Program-made: the position numbers and the translations under genes
In this document: positions 1 to 8,841 of the stretch, in pieces
How the letters are laid out: each line of letters opens with the position of its first letter
How positions within the stretch are numbered: position 1 is the stretch's first letter
NCBI GenBank assembly: GCA_026392775.1
Contig: JAPLBK010000078.1
Location: forward strand, 1 to 14,945
Source: Actinomycetota bacterium
Lineage (GTDB): Bacteria > Actinomycetota > Actinomycetes > Nanopelagicales > Nanopelagicaceae
DNA: 14,945 nt
Reading direction: 5' to 3'
Notes under the pieces: generated by a model
What the model was told of the DNA's origin: nothing
The model's database searches: none
What the model saw: the letters and a program-made list of their open reading frames with translations, nothing else

Positions 1-686
1 CCTTCACCATTAAAAGTAAGGCTTACATACCAAGCACTACCGCTTTGTGCATCAAGTCCTGCTGATGCCTTTGAAATCTGACGACCGAGTACTTCTGCTG
101 GCGCCAAAATATATTTTGCTCCACCAGCGCGATCGCAAGCAGCGATTGTGTCTTCTGGTGCATCAGCACCTGAGCCTTGGAGATTTTCAGCCTTTGTGCA
201 ATCAAGGGCTGCAAACTTTGCATTTACTTCAGCGCTGACTCCAGTAGCTGGAGTTGCAGCAGGATCGGCTGCACCAGTTGATGCAGCAGTTGCCAACACC
301 TGACGAAAGCGAAGCTCTGCAGTTTGTCCAACTAACTCAACTACGCGACGTCCTGTATCTCCAGGAACAGAGATAACAATCTGGCGATTAGTTCCACTTC
401 CCTGCGCAGCTACTTCAGATTCGGCAACACCGAGTGAGTTAACGCGCTGGCGGATGATGGAGACTGCTTGATCGATAGCTTCGTTGGTAACTTTTCCATT
501 CTCTCCCGGCGCGATACGCGGTTGAAGAGTGACTGAAGTTCCACCTCGAAGATCAAGGCCTAGACGTACTGCTGTAGCGCTTTGAATAAAGGAAAGACCT
601 GTAAGTGTGATGAGCACTAGGGCCAGGATTGCCAAGGAACGCGCTGGGCGGGCAGTCGTCTTTACTGGTTTAGTAGTTGTAGACAT
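1..686 (-). CDS. secD: SecD, protein translocase subunit (5' part, cut by window edge)
   Basis: SecD works with SecF in the membrane to pull exported proteins through SecYEG using proton motive force. The first 228 codons are present; the rest lies beyond base 1. Residues 1-17 are a basic cytoplasmic tail, about 18-40 form the first membrane segment, and residues 43-49 read GLDLRGG, the family signature after TM1. The periplasmic P1 domain follows, with the typical run IIRQRVNSLGVAE (77-89) and an Ala/Thr/Pro-rich insert (about 131-152), as common in actinobacterial SecD. The start ATG (684-686) is 11 bases after the ruvB stop, so the gene is probably co-transcribed with ruvABC. No good ribosome binding site precedes it. 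The usual intervening yajC gene is absent here. Identity is secure from motif and context. Confidence 0.93.
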   Translation of the reverse strand, partial: MSTTTKPVKTTARPARSLAILALVLITLTGLSFIQSATAVRLGLDLRGGTSVTLQPRIAPGENGKVTNEAIDQAVSIIRQRVNSLGVAESEVAAQGSGTNRQIVISVPGDTGRRVVELVGQTAELRFRQVLATAASTGAADPAATPATGVSAEVNAKFAALDCTKAENLQGSGADAPEDTIAACDRAGGAKYILAPAEVLGRQISKASAGLDAQSGSAWYVSLTFNGE

Positions 687-697
687 AGGTGCAGAGT

Positions 698-1744
698 CTA
701 GGCGTCAGGTGCTGGTGTGTCGAAAAGCGAGGCAATGGCAGCAGGTGGCGTGCGACCTATATGGGCAAAACCCGCAGCAGTTGCAACTCTTCCACGGGCA
801 GTTCTAGCCATGAGGCCATTTCGAACTAGGAAAGGCTCAGCAACTGCTTCAACGGTTTCTACCTCTTCACCCACCGCAATTGCCAATGTGGAAAGGCCCA
901 CAGGTCCTCCATTAAAGCGCTCAACTAATGCCACTAATACGCCGCGATCGAGACGATCCAATCCGATCTCATCTACTTCATACATTTCTAACGCTGCACG
1001 GGCATCTTTACGTGAGATGGATGTGCTGTCATTGACCTGCGCATAATCGCGCACGCGGCGAAGTAATCGATTAGCAATACGTGGTGTGCCACGTGATCTG
1101 CCTGATATTTCAGTGATTGCATCGGCGTGAATATCAATGTTGAGTAGCTGGGCGCTTCTAGAGATAACTTGAGCCAACTCTGAATCCTCATAGAAATCAA
1201 GATGAGCAGTAAAACCAAAGCGATCGCGCAATGGTCCTGGCAACAAACCTGCTCGAGTTGTTGCACCCACTAATGTGAAATGTGGCAGTTGTAGTGGAAT
1301 TGCAGTTGCCCCAGGGCCCTTACCCACAACAACATCTACCCGAAAGTCTTCCATCGCTAAATACAAAAGCTCTTCTGCTGGACGAGGCAGGCGATGAATC
1401 TCATCTAGGAAAAGAATTTCGCCTTCAACAAGAGAAGAGAGAATTGCAGCTAAATCCCCCGCATGCATAATAGCTGGTCCACTTGTGATGCGAATAGGTG
1501 CTTGCATCTCACTTGCCAAAATAAGTGCCAACGTTGTTTTACCTAATCCCGGTGGACCGGAGAGCAAGATGTGATCAGCTGGGCTATGTCTATGGCGGGC
1601 TGCTGTGAGTAAAACATCTATCTGTTCGCGCACGCGATGCTGTCCAATGAAATCCTTAAGAGTCTTAGGGCGCAGCGCTTGTTCTAGCGCTGATTCCTCA
1701 CCCTTAATATGTGAGCCTACTAAGCGCTCCTGATTATCAGCCAC
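698..1744 (-). CDS. ruvB: RuvB, Holliday-junction branch-migration ATPase
   Basis: RuvB is the AAA+ hexameric motor that, with RuvA, drives branch migration of Holliday junctions. From the chosen start it is 348 residues, the normal family length. Walker [10 protein letters not shown] is at 63-71 and Walker B LFLDEIHR ends near residue 118. The C-terminal winged-helix domain carries the RTARGRVAT segment. I chose the GTG at 1742-1744: it gives an N-terminus like other RuvB proteins and has GGAAGAG six bases upstream. An in-frame GTG at 1757-1759 would add five residues but sits on that binding site. The start overlaps the end of ruvA by eight bases (GTGGCTGA), so the two are probably translationally coupled. 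Confidence 0.96.
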   Translation of the reverse strand: MADNQERLVGSHIKGEESALEQALRPKTLKDFIGQHRVREQIDVLLTAARHRHSPADHILLSGPPGLGKTTLALILASEMQAPIRITSGPAIMHAGDLAAILSSLVEGEILFLDEIHRLPRPAEELLYLAMEDFRVDVVVGKGPGATAIPLQLPHFTLVGATTRAGLLPGPLRDRFGFTAHLDFYEDSELAQVISRSAQLLNIDIHADAITEISGRSRGTPRIANRLLRRVRDYAQVNDSTSISRKDARAALEMYEVDEIGLDRLDRGVLVALVERFNGGPVGLSTLAIAVGEEVETVEAVAEPFLVRNGLMARTARGRVATAAGFAHIGRTPPAAIASLFDTPAPDA

Positions 1745-2351
1745 GTGAACTCTTCCCACTGGCCAAAGCTAATTTGAGCAGCTCACTTAACGCCATGCTG
1801 GCTGGGTCTTGATCATTGCCATGCAAATCATTGACAACATCACTAATTGCAGAATCTGATTCTTTAGGTGAGAAACCAAGAGAAACAAGTGCACTCAGAA
1901 GTTGTTCGCGCCATGGTGGTTGATGGGCTTTATATGTTGCACCTGAAGAGAGATCGCTGAGTTTGCCCTTTAACTCTAAAATCATGCGCTGTGCACCCTT
2001 TTTGCCAATTCCAGGAACCCGCTCAATAGCCGATGTGTCCTCCTGTGAAATAGCACGTGCTAAATCCTCTGGGGTGAGTGCTCCCATAATAGAAAGCGCG
2101 ACTTTTGGACCAACGCCAGAGACTGTTTGCACCAGTTCAAATAAGTTACGCACTTCCTCCGATAGGAAACCAAAAAGGGTTAAGGAGTCTTCGCGAACAA
2201 CAAGGGAGGTGTAGAGAGTAGATTGGGAACCAAGAGTTAACCCGGCACTTGTCGGCGGATTAATCAGAACACTCAAACCTACTCCCCCGACTTCAACAAC
2301 TAACTTGTCGAGTGAGAGAGAGCGAATTGTTCCGCTAAGAGTTGAAATCAT
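1737..2351 (-). CDS. ruvA: RuvA, Holliday-junction binding protein
   Basis: RuvA binds four-way DNA junctions as a tetramer and loads RuvB. The 204-residue product has the expected three parts: an N-terminal OB fold starting [12 protein letters not shown], a central helix-hairpin-helix region ([16 protein letters not shown] near 78-93 and [18 protein letters not shown] near 111-128), and a C-terminal RuvB-contact domain ([15 protein letters not shown], about 156-170) after a short linker. Its ATG directly abuts the ruvC stop (TAAATG), and its 3' end overlaps ruvB, so ruvC-ruvA-ruvB form one tight operon. Length and motifs are ordinary for the family. Confidence 0.96.
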   Translation of the reverse strand: MISTLSGTIRSLSLDKLVVEVGGVGLSVLINPPTSAGLTLGSQSTLYTSLVVREDSLTLFGFLSEEVRNLFELVQTVSGVGPKVALSIMGALTPEDLARAISQEDTSAIERVPGIGKKGAQRMILELKGKLSDLSSGATYKAHQPPWREQLLSALVSLGFSPKESDSAISDVVNDLHGNDQDPASMALSELLKLALASGKSSRG

Positions 2352-2888
2352 TTAACCACGCAGTTTTCTTAGACGTGACTTTTCAGCCTCTACCGCTTGA
2401 TTAATTCTAGCTGTTGCCCCGCCTCGCCAAATATTGCAAATAGCAAGTGCGAGTGCATCAGTTGCATCTACTGGTTTTGGAATCGAATCTAAGTTGAGAA
2501 TCTTTTGAACCATCTGGGCAACTTGTGCTTTATTGGCACGACCTGAACCTGAGACTGCCGCCTTTACCTCACTGGGTGTGTGCATCATGACCGGTATTCC
2601 AGCTTTAGCGGCAATAAGTAGAGCAATGCCCGCTGCTTGTCCGGTACCCATAACTGTGCGCACGTTGTGCTGAGCAAAGACTCGCTCCACTGCTATCACA
2701 TCTGGATTCCATAATGCGATCCATTCATTTAAGCCTTTATCGATTTCAAGTAAACGATTTTCAAGAGCCATATCTGTTGGGGTCATAATTACCCCAACAC
2801 CCACCATCTTCAACGCTAATCCTGGGTTACCTTCAACGATTCCGATACCGCAGCGCGTTAGACCAGGATCAATCCCTAGTACGCGCAT
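2352..2888 (-). CDS. ruvC: RuvC, Holliday-junction endonuclease
   Basis: RuvC resolves Holliday junctions by paired metal-dependent nicks. From the ATG at 2886-2888 it is 178 residues. All four acidic catalytic positions are visible: D7 in [10 protein letters not shown]68 in IAVERVFAQ, and D141 and D144 in [10 protein letters not shown]. The fold is RNase H-like. Three in-frame GTG codons lie just upstream (2891, 2897, 2900). The ribosome site AAGGAAG lies so close to the outer two that only the ATG or the adjacent GTG at 2889-2891 is well spaced, and MRVLGIDPG matches the family N-terminus. It is the first gene of the ruvCAB group. The stop abuts ruvA with no gap. Confidence 0.94.
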   Translation of the reverse strand: MRVLGIDPGLTRCGIGIVEGNPGLALKMVGVGVIMTPTDMALENRLLEIDKGLNEWIALWNPDVIAVERVFAQHNVRTVMGTGQAAGIALLIAAKAGIPVMMHTPSEVKAAVSGSGRANKAQVAQMVQKILNLDSIPKPVDATDALALAICNIWRGGATARINQAVEAEKSRLRKLRG

Positions 2889-2926
2889 CACGGCCACCAC
2901 TTCCTTAGGTTCATTGCAAGGTTTCT

Positions 2927-2932
2927 AGCCTA
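2927..2932 (-). promoter_or_regulatory. candidate -10 element for ruvCAB
   Basis: In the 63-base gap between yebC and ruvC the minus strand reads TAGGCT, a TANNNT-type -10. Transcription would start near 2920 and leave a leader of about 30 bases that includes the ribosome site AAGGAAG. No convincing -35 is seen. The same hexamer precedes thrS and the gene at 9462. Read-through from yebC remains possible. Confidence 0.35.
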
Positions 2933-2951
2933 GGCCTTACCTATGACGAAC

Positions 2952-3704
2952 TTATTCCAGGCTCGCCATAACCTCATCTGAAACATCAAAATTGCTATAG
3001 ACGTTTTGCACATCATCGAGCTCTTCAATCGCATCGATAAGTTCGAATACCTTCTTGGCCCCATTGGCATCTAGCGGTATCGACATAGAAGGCAGAAAAG
3101 ATGAATCCGCTGATTCATAGTCAATTCCAGCGCTTAGCAACGCAGTTCGCACTTGCACCAAATCAACTGGCTCACACACGACTTCAAAAGATTCACCTAA
3201 ATCATTTACTTCTTCGGCCCCGGCATCTAGAACTGCCTCAAGAACTCGGTCTTCAGTTAAGCCGTCAACTTTGTTAGCGATGATGACGCCTTTACGATTG
3301 AAAAGGTAGGAAACAGAGCCAAGATCTGCCATTGATCCACCATTGCGTGTTACTGCAACTTTGATCTCTGATGCAGAGCGGTTGCGGTTATCAGACAGAC
3401 ACTCAATCATGATTGCTACACCGTTGGGGCCATAGCCTTCATACATAATCGTGATCCAGTCTTTGGCACCAGCCTCTAAACCAGCACCACGTTTAATTGC
3501 GCGATCAATGTTATCTGCCGGCATTGAGGATTTTTTAGCCTTTGTAACAGCATCAAATAAAGTTGGATTGCCTTCCATGTCAGCGCCGCCATTGCGTGCT
3601 GCAACTTCAATTGCGCGAATCTGCTTTGCAAAAACCTTTGCACGGCGACTATCGATAATCGCCTTCTTATGCTTGGTCGTCGCCCACTTGGAATGGCCGG
3701 ACAT
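2952..3704 (-). CDS. yebC: YebC/PmpR family protein (TACO1-like)
   Basis: The 250-residue product opens with the family hallmark [18 protein letters not shown] and contains [17 protein letters not shown] (about 90-106) and NRSASEIK, all diagnostic of YebC. Family members were first described as DNA-binding transcription regulators; more recent work on YebC and mitochondrial TACO1 links the family to translation through difficult proline-rich stretches. Which applies here cannot be read from the sequence. A good ribosome site (AAGGTG, six bases before the ATG) fixes the start. The gene sits between pdxT and ruvC, as in other Actinobacteria. The 39-base gap upstream may hold its own promoter. 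Confidence 0.95.
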   Translation of the reverse strand: MSGHSKWATTKHKKAIIDSRRAKVFAKQIRAIEVAARNGGADMEGNPTLFDAVTKAKKSSMPADNIDRAIKRGAGLEAGAKDWITIMYEGYGPNGVAIMIECLSDNRNRSASEIKVAVTRNGGSMADLGSVSYLFNRKGVIIANKVDGLTEDRVLEAVLDAGAEEVNDLGESFEVVCEPVDLVQVRTALLSAGIDYESADSSFLPSMSIPLDANGAKKVFELIDAIEELDDVQNVYSNFDVSDEVMASLE

Positions 3705-3733
3705 TGCTTACACCTTCAATCTCATTAACTCTG

Positions 3734-3739
3734 ATTATG
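3734..3739 (-). promoter_or_regulatory. weak candidate -10 element for yebC
   Basis: The pdxT-yebC gap reads CATAAT on the minus strand, one mismatch from TATAAT. It would give a leader of about 22 bases that carries the ribosome site. No convincing -35 is seen, so read-through from pdxST is equally possible. Confidence 0.25.
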
Positions 3740-3743
3740 AAAC

Positions 3744-4340
3744 TTACTTTACCTTCTCTAATGCAGGCTTTGCCACTTCCTCTATAAAGTAGCGGTGAAT
3801 TCGATGATCTGCTGTTAGCTCTGGATGAAAAGATGTGGCAAGTAGAGTCTTTGAGCGAACGGCCACTGGGTGTGAATCCACAGATGCTAAAACCGTAACG
3901 CCAGACCCGACCTTTTCTACCCATGGTGCACGGATAAAGACGGCCCTGATCAAATCTGTTGATCCATCATCAAATGAGAGATCTTTTTCAAATGAATCGA
4001 CTTGGCGACCAAATGCATTTCTGCGCACGGTGATATCCAATCCACCGAAGGTTTTTTGATCTTGCTTGGCATCCAAGATTTGATCTGCAAGCAAAATCAT
4101 TCCTGCACACGATCCATAGACCGGCATACCTGCGGCGATGCGTTGCTTTATAGGTTCAAAGATGCCAAAGATTTCAGATAGCTGGGCAATAGTTGTTGAT
4201 TCTCCACCAGGTAGAACAAGGGCATCTACTTCTGCTAACTCAGATGCACGGCGCACTTCTACTGGATCAATGCCACATGCAATCAATGCACTCACATGCT
4301 CGCGCACATCACCCTGGAGTGAGAGAACTCCGACCTTCAT
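3744..4340 (-). CDS. pdxT: PdxT, glutaminase subunit of PLP synthase
   Basis: PdxT hydrolyses glutamine and channels ammonia to PdxS, which builds pyridoxal 5'-phosphate. The 198-residue product is a class I glutamine amidotransferase. The nucleophile is C78 in GSCAGM, and the rest of the triad is H172 and E174 in SFHPEL. The oxyanion-loop motif LPGGEST is at 43-49. Family length is normal. It follows pdxS by only 12 bases, so the two subunits are almost certainly made from one transcript. The start MKVGVLSLQGDV matches the family N-terminus. Confidence 0.96.
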   Translation of the reverse strand: MKVGVLSLQGDVREHVSALIACGIDPVEVRRASELAEVDALVLPGGESTTIAQLSEIFGIFEPIKQRIAAGMPVYGSCAGMILLADQILDAKQDQKTFGGLDITVRRNAFGRQVDSFEKDLSFDDGSTDLIRAVFIRAPWVEKVGSGVTVLASVDSHPVAVRSKTLLATSFHPELTADHRIHRYFIEEVAKPALEKVK

Positions 4341-4352
4341 GAGCGAAGTGAA

Positions 4353-5240
4353 CTACCAGCCGCGCTCGGCAAGACGGTGTGGAGCTGGAAGATCTGCGAC
4401 GTTAATACCTACCATCGCCTCACCCAAACCACGAGATGCATCAGCAACAACTTTTGCATCCTGCCAAAACGTCGTTGCCTTCACGCACGCTGCAGCGCGT
4501 TGTGCTGGGTTTCCAGATTTGAAAATACCAGAACCAATAAAGACACCATCGGCGCCCATGGCCATCATGAGCGCAGCATCGGCTGGAGTTGCGATTCCAC
4601 CGGCAGTAAAGAGAACAACTGGCAGCTTTCCGCTTTGTGCTACTTCTTTAACTAATTCATAAGGAGCTTGTAGTTCTTTAGCTGCAACATAGAGTTCATC
4701 TTCGCGCATTGAAGAAAGGCGACGAATTTCTCCGCCAATCTTGCGCATATGTTGCATAGCATTGGAAACATCGCCTGTGCCGGCTTCACCCTTAGAGCGA
4801 ATCATCGCTGCGCCTTCATTAATTCGGCGAAGTGCCTCTCCTAGATTTGTAGCACCACACACGAAAGGTATTGTGAAGTCCCACTTATCAATATGATTTT
4901 CATAATCTGCAGGAGTCAGAACTTCTGACTCATCGATGTAATCCACACCCAGAGATTGCAAAACTTGAGCTTCAACAAAGTGGCCAATACGCGCCTTAGC
5001 CATAACAGGAATAGAGACTGAAGCTTGAATTTTTTCAATCATGTCAGGATCAGACATACGAGCTACTCCGCCTTGTGCACGGATATCTGCAGGTACGCGC
5101 TCCAGCGCCATAACAGCAACTGCGCCAGCATCTTCGGCAATCTTTGCTTGCTCAGCGTTAACGACATCCATGATGACGCCGCCCTTGAGCATCTCTGCCA
5201 TTCCGCGCTTTACTCGCCCTGTTCCTTTTACTTCTGACAT
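4353..5240 (-). CDS. pdxS: PdxS, PLP synthase lyase subunit
   Basis: PdxS condenses ribose 5-phosphate, glyceraldehyde 3-phosphate and ammonia to pyridoxal 5'-phosphate in the DXP-independent pathway; it forms a dodecamer decorated with PdxT. The 295-residue TIM barrel shows the key residues: D25 (GGVIMDVVN), catalytic K82 (VMAKARIGH) and the second lysine K150 ([12 protein letters not shown]). The ATG at 5238-5240 is preceded by AGGTGAG and GAAGAG. It is the first gene of pdxS-pdxT and probably has its own promoter near 5276. The product would supply cofactor for PLP enzymes, including PabC encoded further along. Confidence 0.97.
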   Translation of the reverse strand: MSEVKGTGRVKRGMAEMLKGGVIMDVVNAEQAKIAEDAGAVAVMALERVPADIRAQGGVARMSDPDMIEKIQASVSIPVMAKARIGHFVEAQVLQSLGVDYIDESEVLTPADYENHIDKWDFTIPFVCGATNLGEALRRINEGAAMIRSKGEAGTGDVSNAMQHMRKIGGEIRRLSSMREDELYVAAKELQAPYELVKEVAQSGKLPVVLFTAGGIATPADAALMMAMGADGVFIGSGIFKSGNPAQRAAACVKATTFWQDAKVVADASRGLGEAMVGINVADLPAPHRLAERGW

Positions 5241-5275
5241 TTACTCTTCACTCACCTTCATCTGTGTAGGGGATC

Positions 5276-5281
5276 ATCCTA
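5276..5281 (-). promoter_or_regulatory. candidate -10 element for pdxST
   Basis: TAGGAT on the minus strand starts within the TAG stop codon of the upstream DUF3048 gene. Initiation about seven bases on would leave a leader of roughly 28 bases containing AGGTGAG and GAAGAG before the pdxS ATG. No MocR-type or other operator was recognised. Confidence 0.35.
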
Positions 5282-6298
5282 CTTTGTCTTTGTCGCTTTC
5301 GCGCTCGCAGTTAAATAGGTGAAATCAGGCTCCCTATCAGTCAGGGCTACCCATATTTGACCAGGGGCAAACTTTATTTCCTTGCCATCACTCGATGTCC
5401 ATGTAGTGCCAACGCCTTCAGATGCTCTATTCCAAAGGGCGTTAAATGTTTTACCGTCCCTCAAAATGAAGCCACGGCCATTGCCAACGGTTTGCGAAAA
5501 CGGAGTGATGCCGCCCACTTTGTCTCGGTATTCCGAATCTGTGATTGAGACCATTTGAATCACTAGAGTTGATGGCCCCAGAACTATTCCAGATTCTGCC
5601 ACATTGCTCTCTGAGTTATGAGAAAGCAACCAACGAGATTGCGACTCTGACCAAGCAGCGCTGTATCTAGCTGCTGGCCAATGCATGATTACTGACTCCG
5701 TAGGTTTGCCGCCTTGCGGCGCATCGCCAAAACTCCAACCAACATCGTTAGCGGTAGTGATTTGATAATTCTTCTCAATCACCTTGGCCATTAATAGATC
5801 TGCCCGCAAAACCATTGCAACTGGTGCAACGCGATTGGGATCGGTGGTGTAGATAGATGGAGGCTGTGCCTGTGCTCCTAGATTTTGTAGATTTGCTGCA
5901 TCGATAACTGACAATAGTTTTTTCTGTGCACCACTATAAGCAAATGCCACACGGCCATACTGTGCCAAGATTTCGATATCAGAGATACGAGCACTTCGAA
6001 TCGGACCTACACGCTCGGGGATTACGGATGAAAAGATCGCAGCAAGACGCGTGAGGCCACCTTCTACTTGTTCAATATAAACAACATCTGCATCTTCTAA
6101 ACCAATTTGTGGATGCGCAGCGTTTGTATCATCAATTTTCACAGCAAGGACCGGACCGTTGCTACCTTCTCGACCGCTAAGAACATTGCGCTCGGCGGCT
6201 TCAGGCAACAAACCAGAGAGAGCCGAACAGCCTGATAAAAGAAAGGTAAGAGAAAAGGCCAGAACTACGCGCTTATAAAACATCAGATTCGAACTCAT
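5279..6298 (-). CDS. DUF3048 (YerB-like) lipoprotein
   Basis: A predicted secreted lipoprotein of 339 residues with no established function. Residues 9-24 form a signal peptide ending in the lipobox LLSGC, with C24 as the lipidated cysteine. The mature part begins with a short linker, then the DUF3048 N-terminal domain: VLAVKIDDTNAAHPQIGLED (about 50-69), DVVYIEQVEGG, and the typical VGPIRSARISDIE. The C-terminal domain follows, ending with the segments GRGFILRDGK and PGQIWVALTD. An alternative start at 6283 gives MFYKRVVLAF and an equally good, shorter signal peptide; neither ATG has a clear ribosome site. The gene overlaps the LemA-like gene upstream by 26 (or 11) bases, tying it to the PIM operon. 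Family assignment is from recognised motifs; a role in the cell envelope is inference. Confidence 0.85.
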   Translation of the reverse strand: MSSNLMFYKRVVLAFSLTFLLSGCSALSGLLPEAAERNVLSGREGSNGPVLAVKIDDTNAAHPQIGLEDADVVYIEQVEGGLTRLAAIFSSVIPERVGPIRSARISDIEILAQYGRVAFAYSGAQKKLLSVIDAANLQNLGAQAQPPSIYTTDPNRVAPVAMVLRADLLMAKVIEKNYQITTANDVGWSFGDAPQGGKPTESVIMHWPAARYSAAWSESQSRWLLSHNSESNVAESGIVLGPSTLVIQMVSITDSEYRDKVGGITPFSQTVGNGRGFILRDGKTFNALWNRASEGVGTTWTSSDGKEIKFAPGQIWVALTDREPDFTYLTASAKATKTK

Positions 6299-6776
6299 AT
6301 GTAACAGGCAAAGGAGCTGTGCCAGCCAATCTAAAGGTTTTCACAACAAGCTTGCGGCGCACCATTACTGTCGATGAAACGGCATCAGTGTGAATAGAAA
6401 TAGCCACTCGTATTTTTGCTGTTAAGGCTGAGAGCTCTTGCAATAAAGCTTGCTCGGAAACTGTGGCGTGTGCCAGCCCATCGGAGATGAGTAGACCTAA
6501 AGCTCCTGATAAACCACTCTCTGCCATTGAACGGTTTTTGATATCGGCATCACGGGCCTGATATGCAGCAGCTGTGAGAAGCATTGAGGAGGCTGGATCA
6601 GCTAAATCACTGTGCGCTATTTCAAGTGCAATGGCAGCTCTTTTCTGTAACAACGCATCCAAGTTAGCCCAACTCGTCTCAACTCGATGATGCAGACGAT
6701 CTAGACGTGTGGCCGAGAATGTTAAGTACCAAATTCCAAGTAGAAGCAGAAAGCCAAGGAATAATGAAGTCTTCAT
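6273..6776 (-). CDS. small membrane-anchored LemA-like protein, function unknown
   Basis: A 167-residue protein with one N-terminal membrane segment (residues 3-20) followed by helical sequence. RLDRLHHRVETSWANLDALL (24-43) resembles the start of LemA-family helical domains, where a run of this form precedes KR...L positions; here it continues QKRAAIALEIA. Further on, ARDADIKNRSMAESGLSGAL resembles proteins I recall at this position beside pimA in other Actinobacteria, some joined to a Nudix domain. No Nudix box is present here. The C-terminal third (about 120-165) looks beta-rich. Its ATG overlaps the pimA stop (ATGA) and its end overlaps the DUF3048 gene, so it is co-translated with both. 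The LemA relation is a weak family-level call. Confidence 0.7.
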   Translation of the reverse strand: MKTSLFLGFLLLLGIWYLTFSATRLDRLHHRVETSWANLDALLQKRAAIALEIAHSDLADPASSMLLTAAAYQARDADIKNRSMAESGLSGALGLLISDGLAHATVSEQALLQELSALTAKIRVAISIHTDAVSSTVMVRRKLVVKTFRLAGTAPLPVTYEFESDVL

Positions 6777-7957
6777 CGCTTCTCCTCATCACGAGATAAG
6801 AATCGATTCCAAGAACGCTGATCAGAGCCCAACATCACACCCTTGCTGCCAACCATAGCCATTTCATAGATAGAGAAGATCTGCTGAGCAACCACTTCCC
6901 AATCAAAGAGCTGCGCCCGCCGCTTACCAGCAATCGCTAACTCTTTTCGTTTTTCTTCATCGCGCAAAAGATCGATGATTACCTTAGCTAAATCAGTTGA
7001 GTTTTCAGATTCAAAGAGGGCTCCATATGTGCCGCCACCCAAGAGAGAATCGAAAGCCGGGATGTCGCTTGCGACTACGCAGGCACCACCAGCTAGAGCT
7101 TCCGCCAGAATAATTCCAAATGACTCACCACCAGTATTTGGTGCCACATAGATTGAAACCGAAGACATAAAATCCGCCTTTTCTTGCTCTGAGATTTTGC
7201 CAAGGAATTCAAAGCGATCACGTAACTGTGGATCAATCTCATTCTCAAAATCTTTAGGATCTCCTGGTCCTGCAACAAAAACTTTCACATCCGGAGCAAA
7301 GCGAGCAATGATAGGCAAGGCATCTACTAAAACTTGCAGCCCTTTGCGCGGTTCCTCAAATCGGCCTATAAAACCAATGGTATTTCCAGACCACTTGCCT
7401 TGCGCAGTTCCATCTGAATATCGCTTGGCATAAATCCCATTAGGAACAACTATGGCATCAGTTTCAAGGTGGTCTGTAAGGGTAAGGCGCGCAGCTTCAG
7501 ATACTGCAATACGAGCAGACAACTTCTCGATTGCAGGTTCTAAAATAGGACCGATAGCAAAAATAACTTTCTGGCGCTTTGCAGCAGCATGGAAAGTTCC
7601 AACCATGGGGCCTTCTGCCGCCCAGCAGGCTAGAAGTGAGATGGATGGAATTGCGGGCTCATGCAAGTGCAGCAAATCAAAGTTTCCAGAACCAATCCAT
7701 TGACGCACTCTGGCATAAGCAATTGGACCAAAGAGAACACGGGCAACTGCGCCGTTATAAGGAATGGAGATCGGCTTTCCAGCACTGACAACATAATCTG
7801 GCAGTTTCGTCTCATCTATCGCTGGTGCTAAAACAGAGACAGAGTGGCCAGAGGCAATGAGAAACTCTGCGAGATCGCGGACATGATTTTGCACCCCGCC
7901 CGGTGTATCCCAACCATACGGACAGACAATTCCAATTCGCAGCTTCGTCGTCAGCAT
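6773..7957 (-). CDS. pimA: PimA-like phosphatidylinositol alpha-mannosyltransferase
   Basis: PimA transfers mannose from GDP-mannose to the inositol 2-position of phosphatidylinositol, the first PIM step, on the inner face of the membrane. The 394-residue GT-B protein (family GT4) aligns by eye along its length with mycobacterial PimA: GIVCPYGWDTPGGVQNHV (9-26), LPDYVVSAGK, IPYNGAVAR (65-73), LLHLHEP (95-101), TFH with H123, RFEEPRKG (199-206) with R199 and K205, and PNTGGESFGI (273-282) with E278 for nucleotide-sugar binding. The start overlaps the patA stop by one base (TAATG) and the end overlaps the next gene (ATGA). With pgsA and patA beside it, this assignment is strong. Confidence 0.93.
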   Translation of the reverse strand: MLTTKLRIGIVCPYGWDTPGGVQNHVRDLAEFLIASGHSVSVLAPAIDETKLPDYVVSAGKPISIPYNGAVARVLFGPIAYARVRQWIGSGNFDLLHLHEPAIPSISLLACWAAEGPMVGTFHAAAKRQKVIFAIGPILEPAIEKLSARIAVSEAARLTLTDHLETDAIVVPNGIYAKRYSDGTAQGKWSGNTIGFIGRFEEPRKGLQVLVDALPIIARFAPDVKVFVAGPGDPKDFENEIDPQLRDRFEFLGKISEQEKADFMSSVSIYVAPNTGGESFGIILAEALAGGACVVASDIPAFDSLLGGGTYGALFESENSTDLAKVIIDLLRDEEKRKELAIAGKRRAQLFDWEVVAQQIFSIYEMAMVGSKGVMLGSDQRSWNRFLSRDEEKR

Positions 7958-8841
7958 TAGTCGCGATCCTTGAAATCGCCATCAGTCCAAATACGTTGCA
8001 TCATGTGCCAATCCTGTGGGTATTGGGCTATTCCCTTTGCAAAAAGATCCGCACACTTTTGCACCAGCGCAACTACTCGCTCACTTTCACTTCCCTCTGT
8101 AGGAAGATCGATACGTGTGAAATCGATATGAATACCGCTTTGGGTATAGGAAACGTAAGCGCTAATAAGCGGTGCACCTGTGCGTATTGCAAGCAAGGCT
8201 GGGCCTGCTGGCATTCTGGCTGGTCCACCAAAGAAAGTCACATCAATTCCAGATTTAGAGAGATCGCGATCGGCAGCAAGGGCAACGACGCATCCACTTC
8301 TTATGCGCTGCATGAGAGTAGGAATCACTCGGGCATCTAACGGTAGAGCCTCCATGCCAAATTCAGCACGGTATTGCATGAACTTCTTAAACAGCTTCTC
8401 TGGCTTTAAATGCTCTGCCACCGTAACAATCTTTGCTCCGCGAGCACAAAAATATGCAGCTGCATGATCGTAATTACCGCAGTGCGGCAAGGTCACAATT
8501 GCCCCGTTGCCAGCAGCAACTGCGTCCATCAAGATGCGCTCATCATTGAATGTGACCGTGTTTAGTATTCGCTCTTTTGACCAATCAGGAAATCTAAAGG
8601 TGTCACACCAATAGCGAAAGGCTGAACGTGTGGCTTTGTAAACAAGTAGATCTAAATCAAGAGGCGTTATATTTGGCTGTGTTCGCTGTAAATTCGAGCG
8701 GAAGCGAATAGTGAATTTTCCATTTTTGCGCACTAAAAAATCTGAGACTCGGTCAGCGCTTGAATATACAAATCTCTCTGGTAACCATCTCAGAATACGC
8801 CAAGCAGCAAAATAACCTAGCGCTGTGATGTTTTGCATCAT
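7957..8841 (-). CDS. patA: PatA-like phosphatidylinositol mannoside acyltransferase
   Basis: PatA-type enzymes acylate the mannose of PIM1/PIM2 using acyl-CoA at the membrane. The 294-residue product belongs to the LpxL/HtrB-like lysophospholipid acyltransferase family. The HX4D catalytic motif is H120-CGNY-D125. Other family segments are VAEHLKPEKLF (141-151), AADRDLSKSGIDVTFFGG (189-206) and ARMPAGPALLAI (208-219). There is no cleavable signal; the N-terminus is amphipathic to hydrophobic. Position between pgsA and pimA decides PatA over lipid A acyltransferases, which would not be expected in an actinobacterium. The ATG overlaps the pgsA stop (ATGA); a second ATG follows at once (8836-8838). 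Confidence 0.9.
   Translation of the reverse strand: MMQNITALGYFAAWRILRWLPERFVYSSADRVSDFLVRKNGKFTIRFRSNLQRTQPNITPLDLDLLVYKATRSAFRYWCDTFRFPDWSKERILNTVTFNDERILMDAVAAGNGAIVTLPHCGNYDHAAAYFCARGAKIVTVAEHLKPEKLFKKFMQYRAEFGMEALPLDARVIPTLMQRIRSGCVVALAADRDLSKSGIDVTFFGGPARMPAGPALLAIRTGAPLISAYVSYTQSGIHIDFTRIDLPTEGSESERVVALVQKCADLFAKGIAQYPQDWHMMQRIWTDGDFKDRD

Noticed and set aside
717..1046. 109-codon open frame on the plus strand opposite ruvB
   Set aside because: A shadow of the conserved C-terminal coding region of ruvB; the composition is typical of a reverse frame.
2928..2935. 8-bp palindrome GCCTAGGC in the yebC-ruvC gap, considered as an operator or SOS box
   Set aside because: Too short to be significant; it does not resemble an actinobacterial LexA box, and it is explained by the overlapping -10 candidate.
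3667..3924. 85-codon minus-strand frame within the end of pdxT and the start of yebC
   Set aside because: Frame-shifted relative to both real genes, which carry their full family motifs; no similarity seen.
4138..4662. 174-codon open frame on the plus strand opposite pdxT and pdxS
   Set aside because: It lies wholly antisense to two genes with clear catalytic motifs, has no family-like features, and its Ser/Thr/Pro-rich sequence is what the reverse frame of such genes yields.
7903..8340. 145-codon open frame on the plus strand opposite the pimA start and patA
   Set aside because: Antisense to two well-supported genes; no recognisable domain and no upstream signals.
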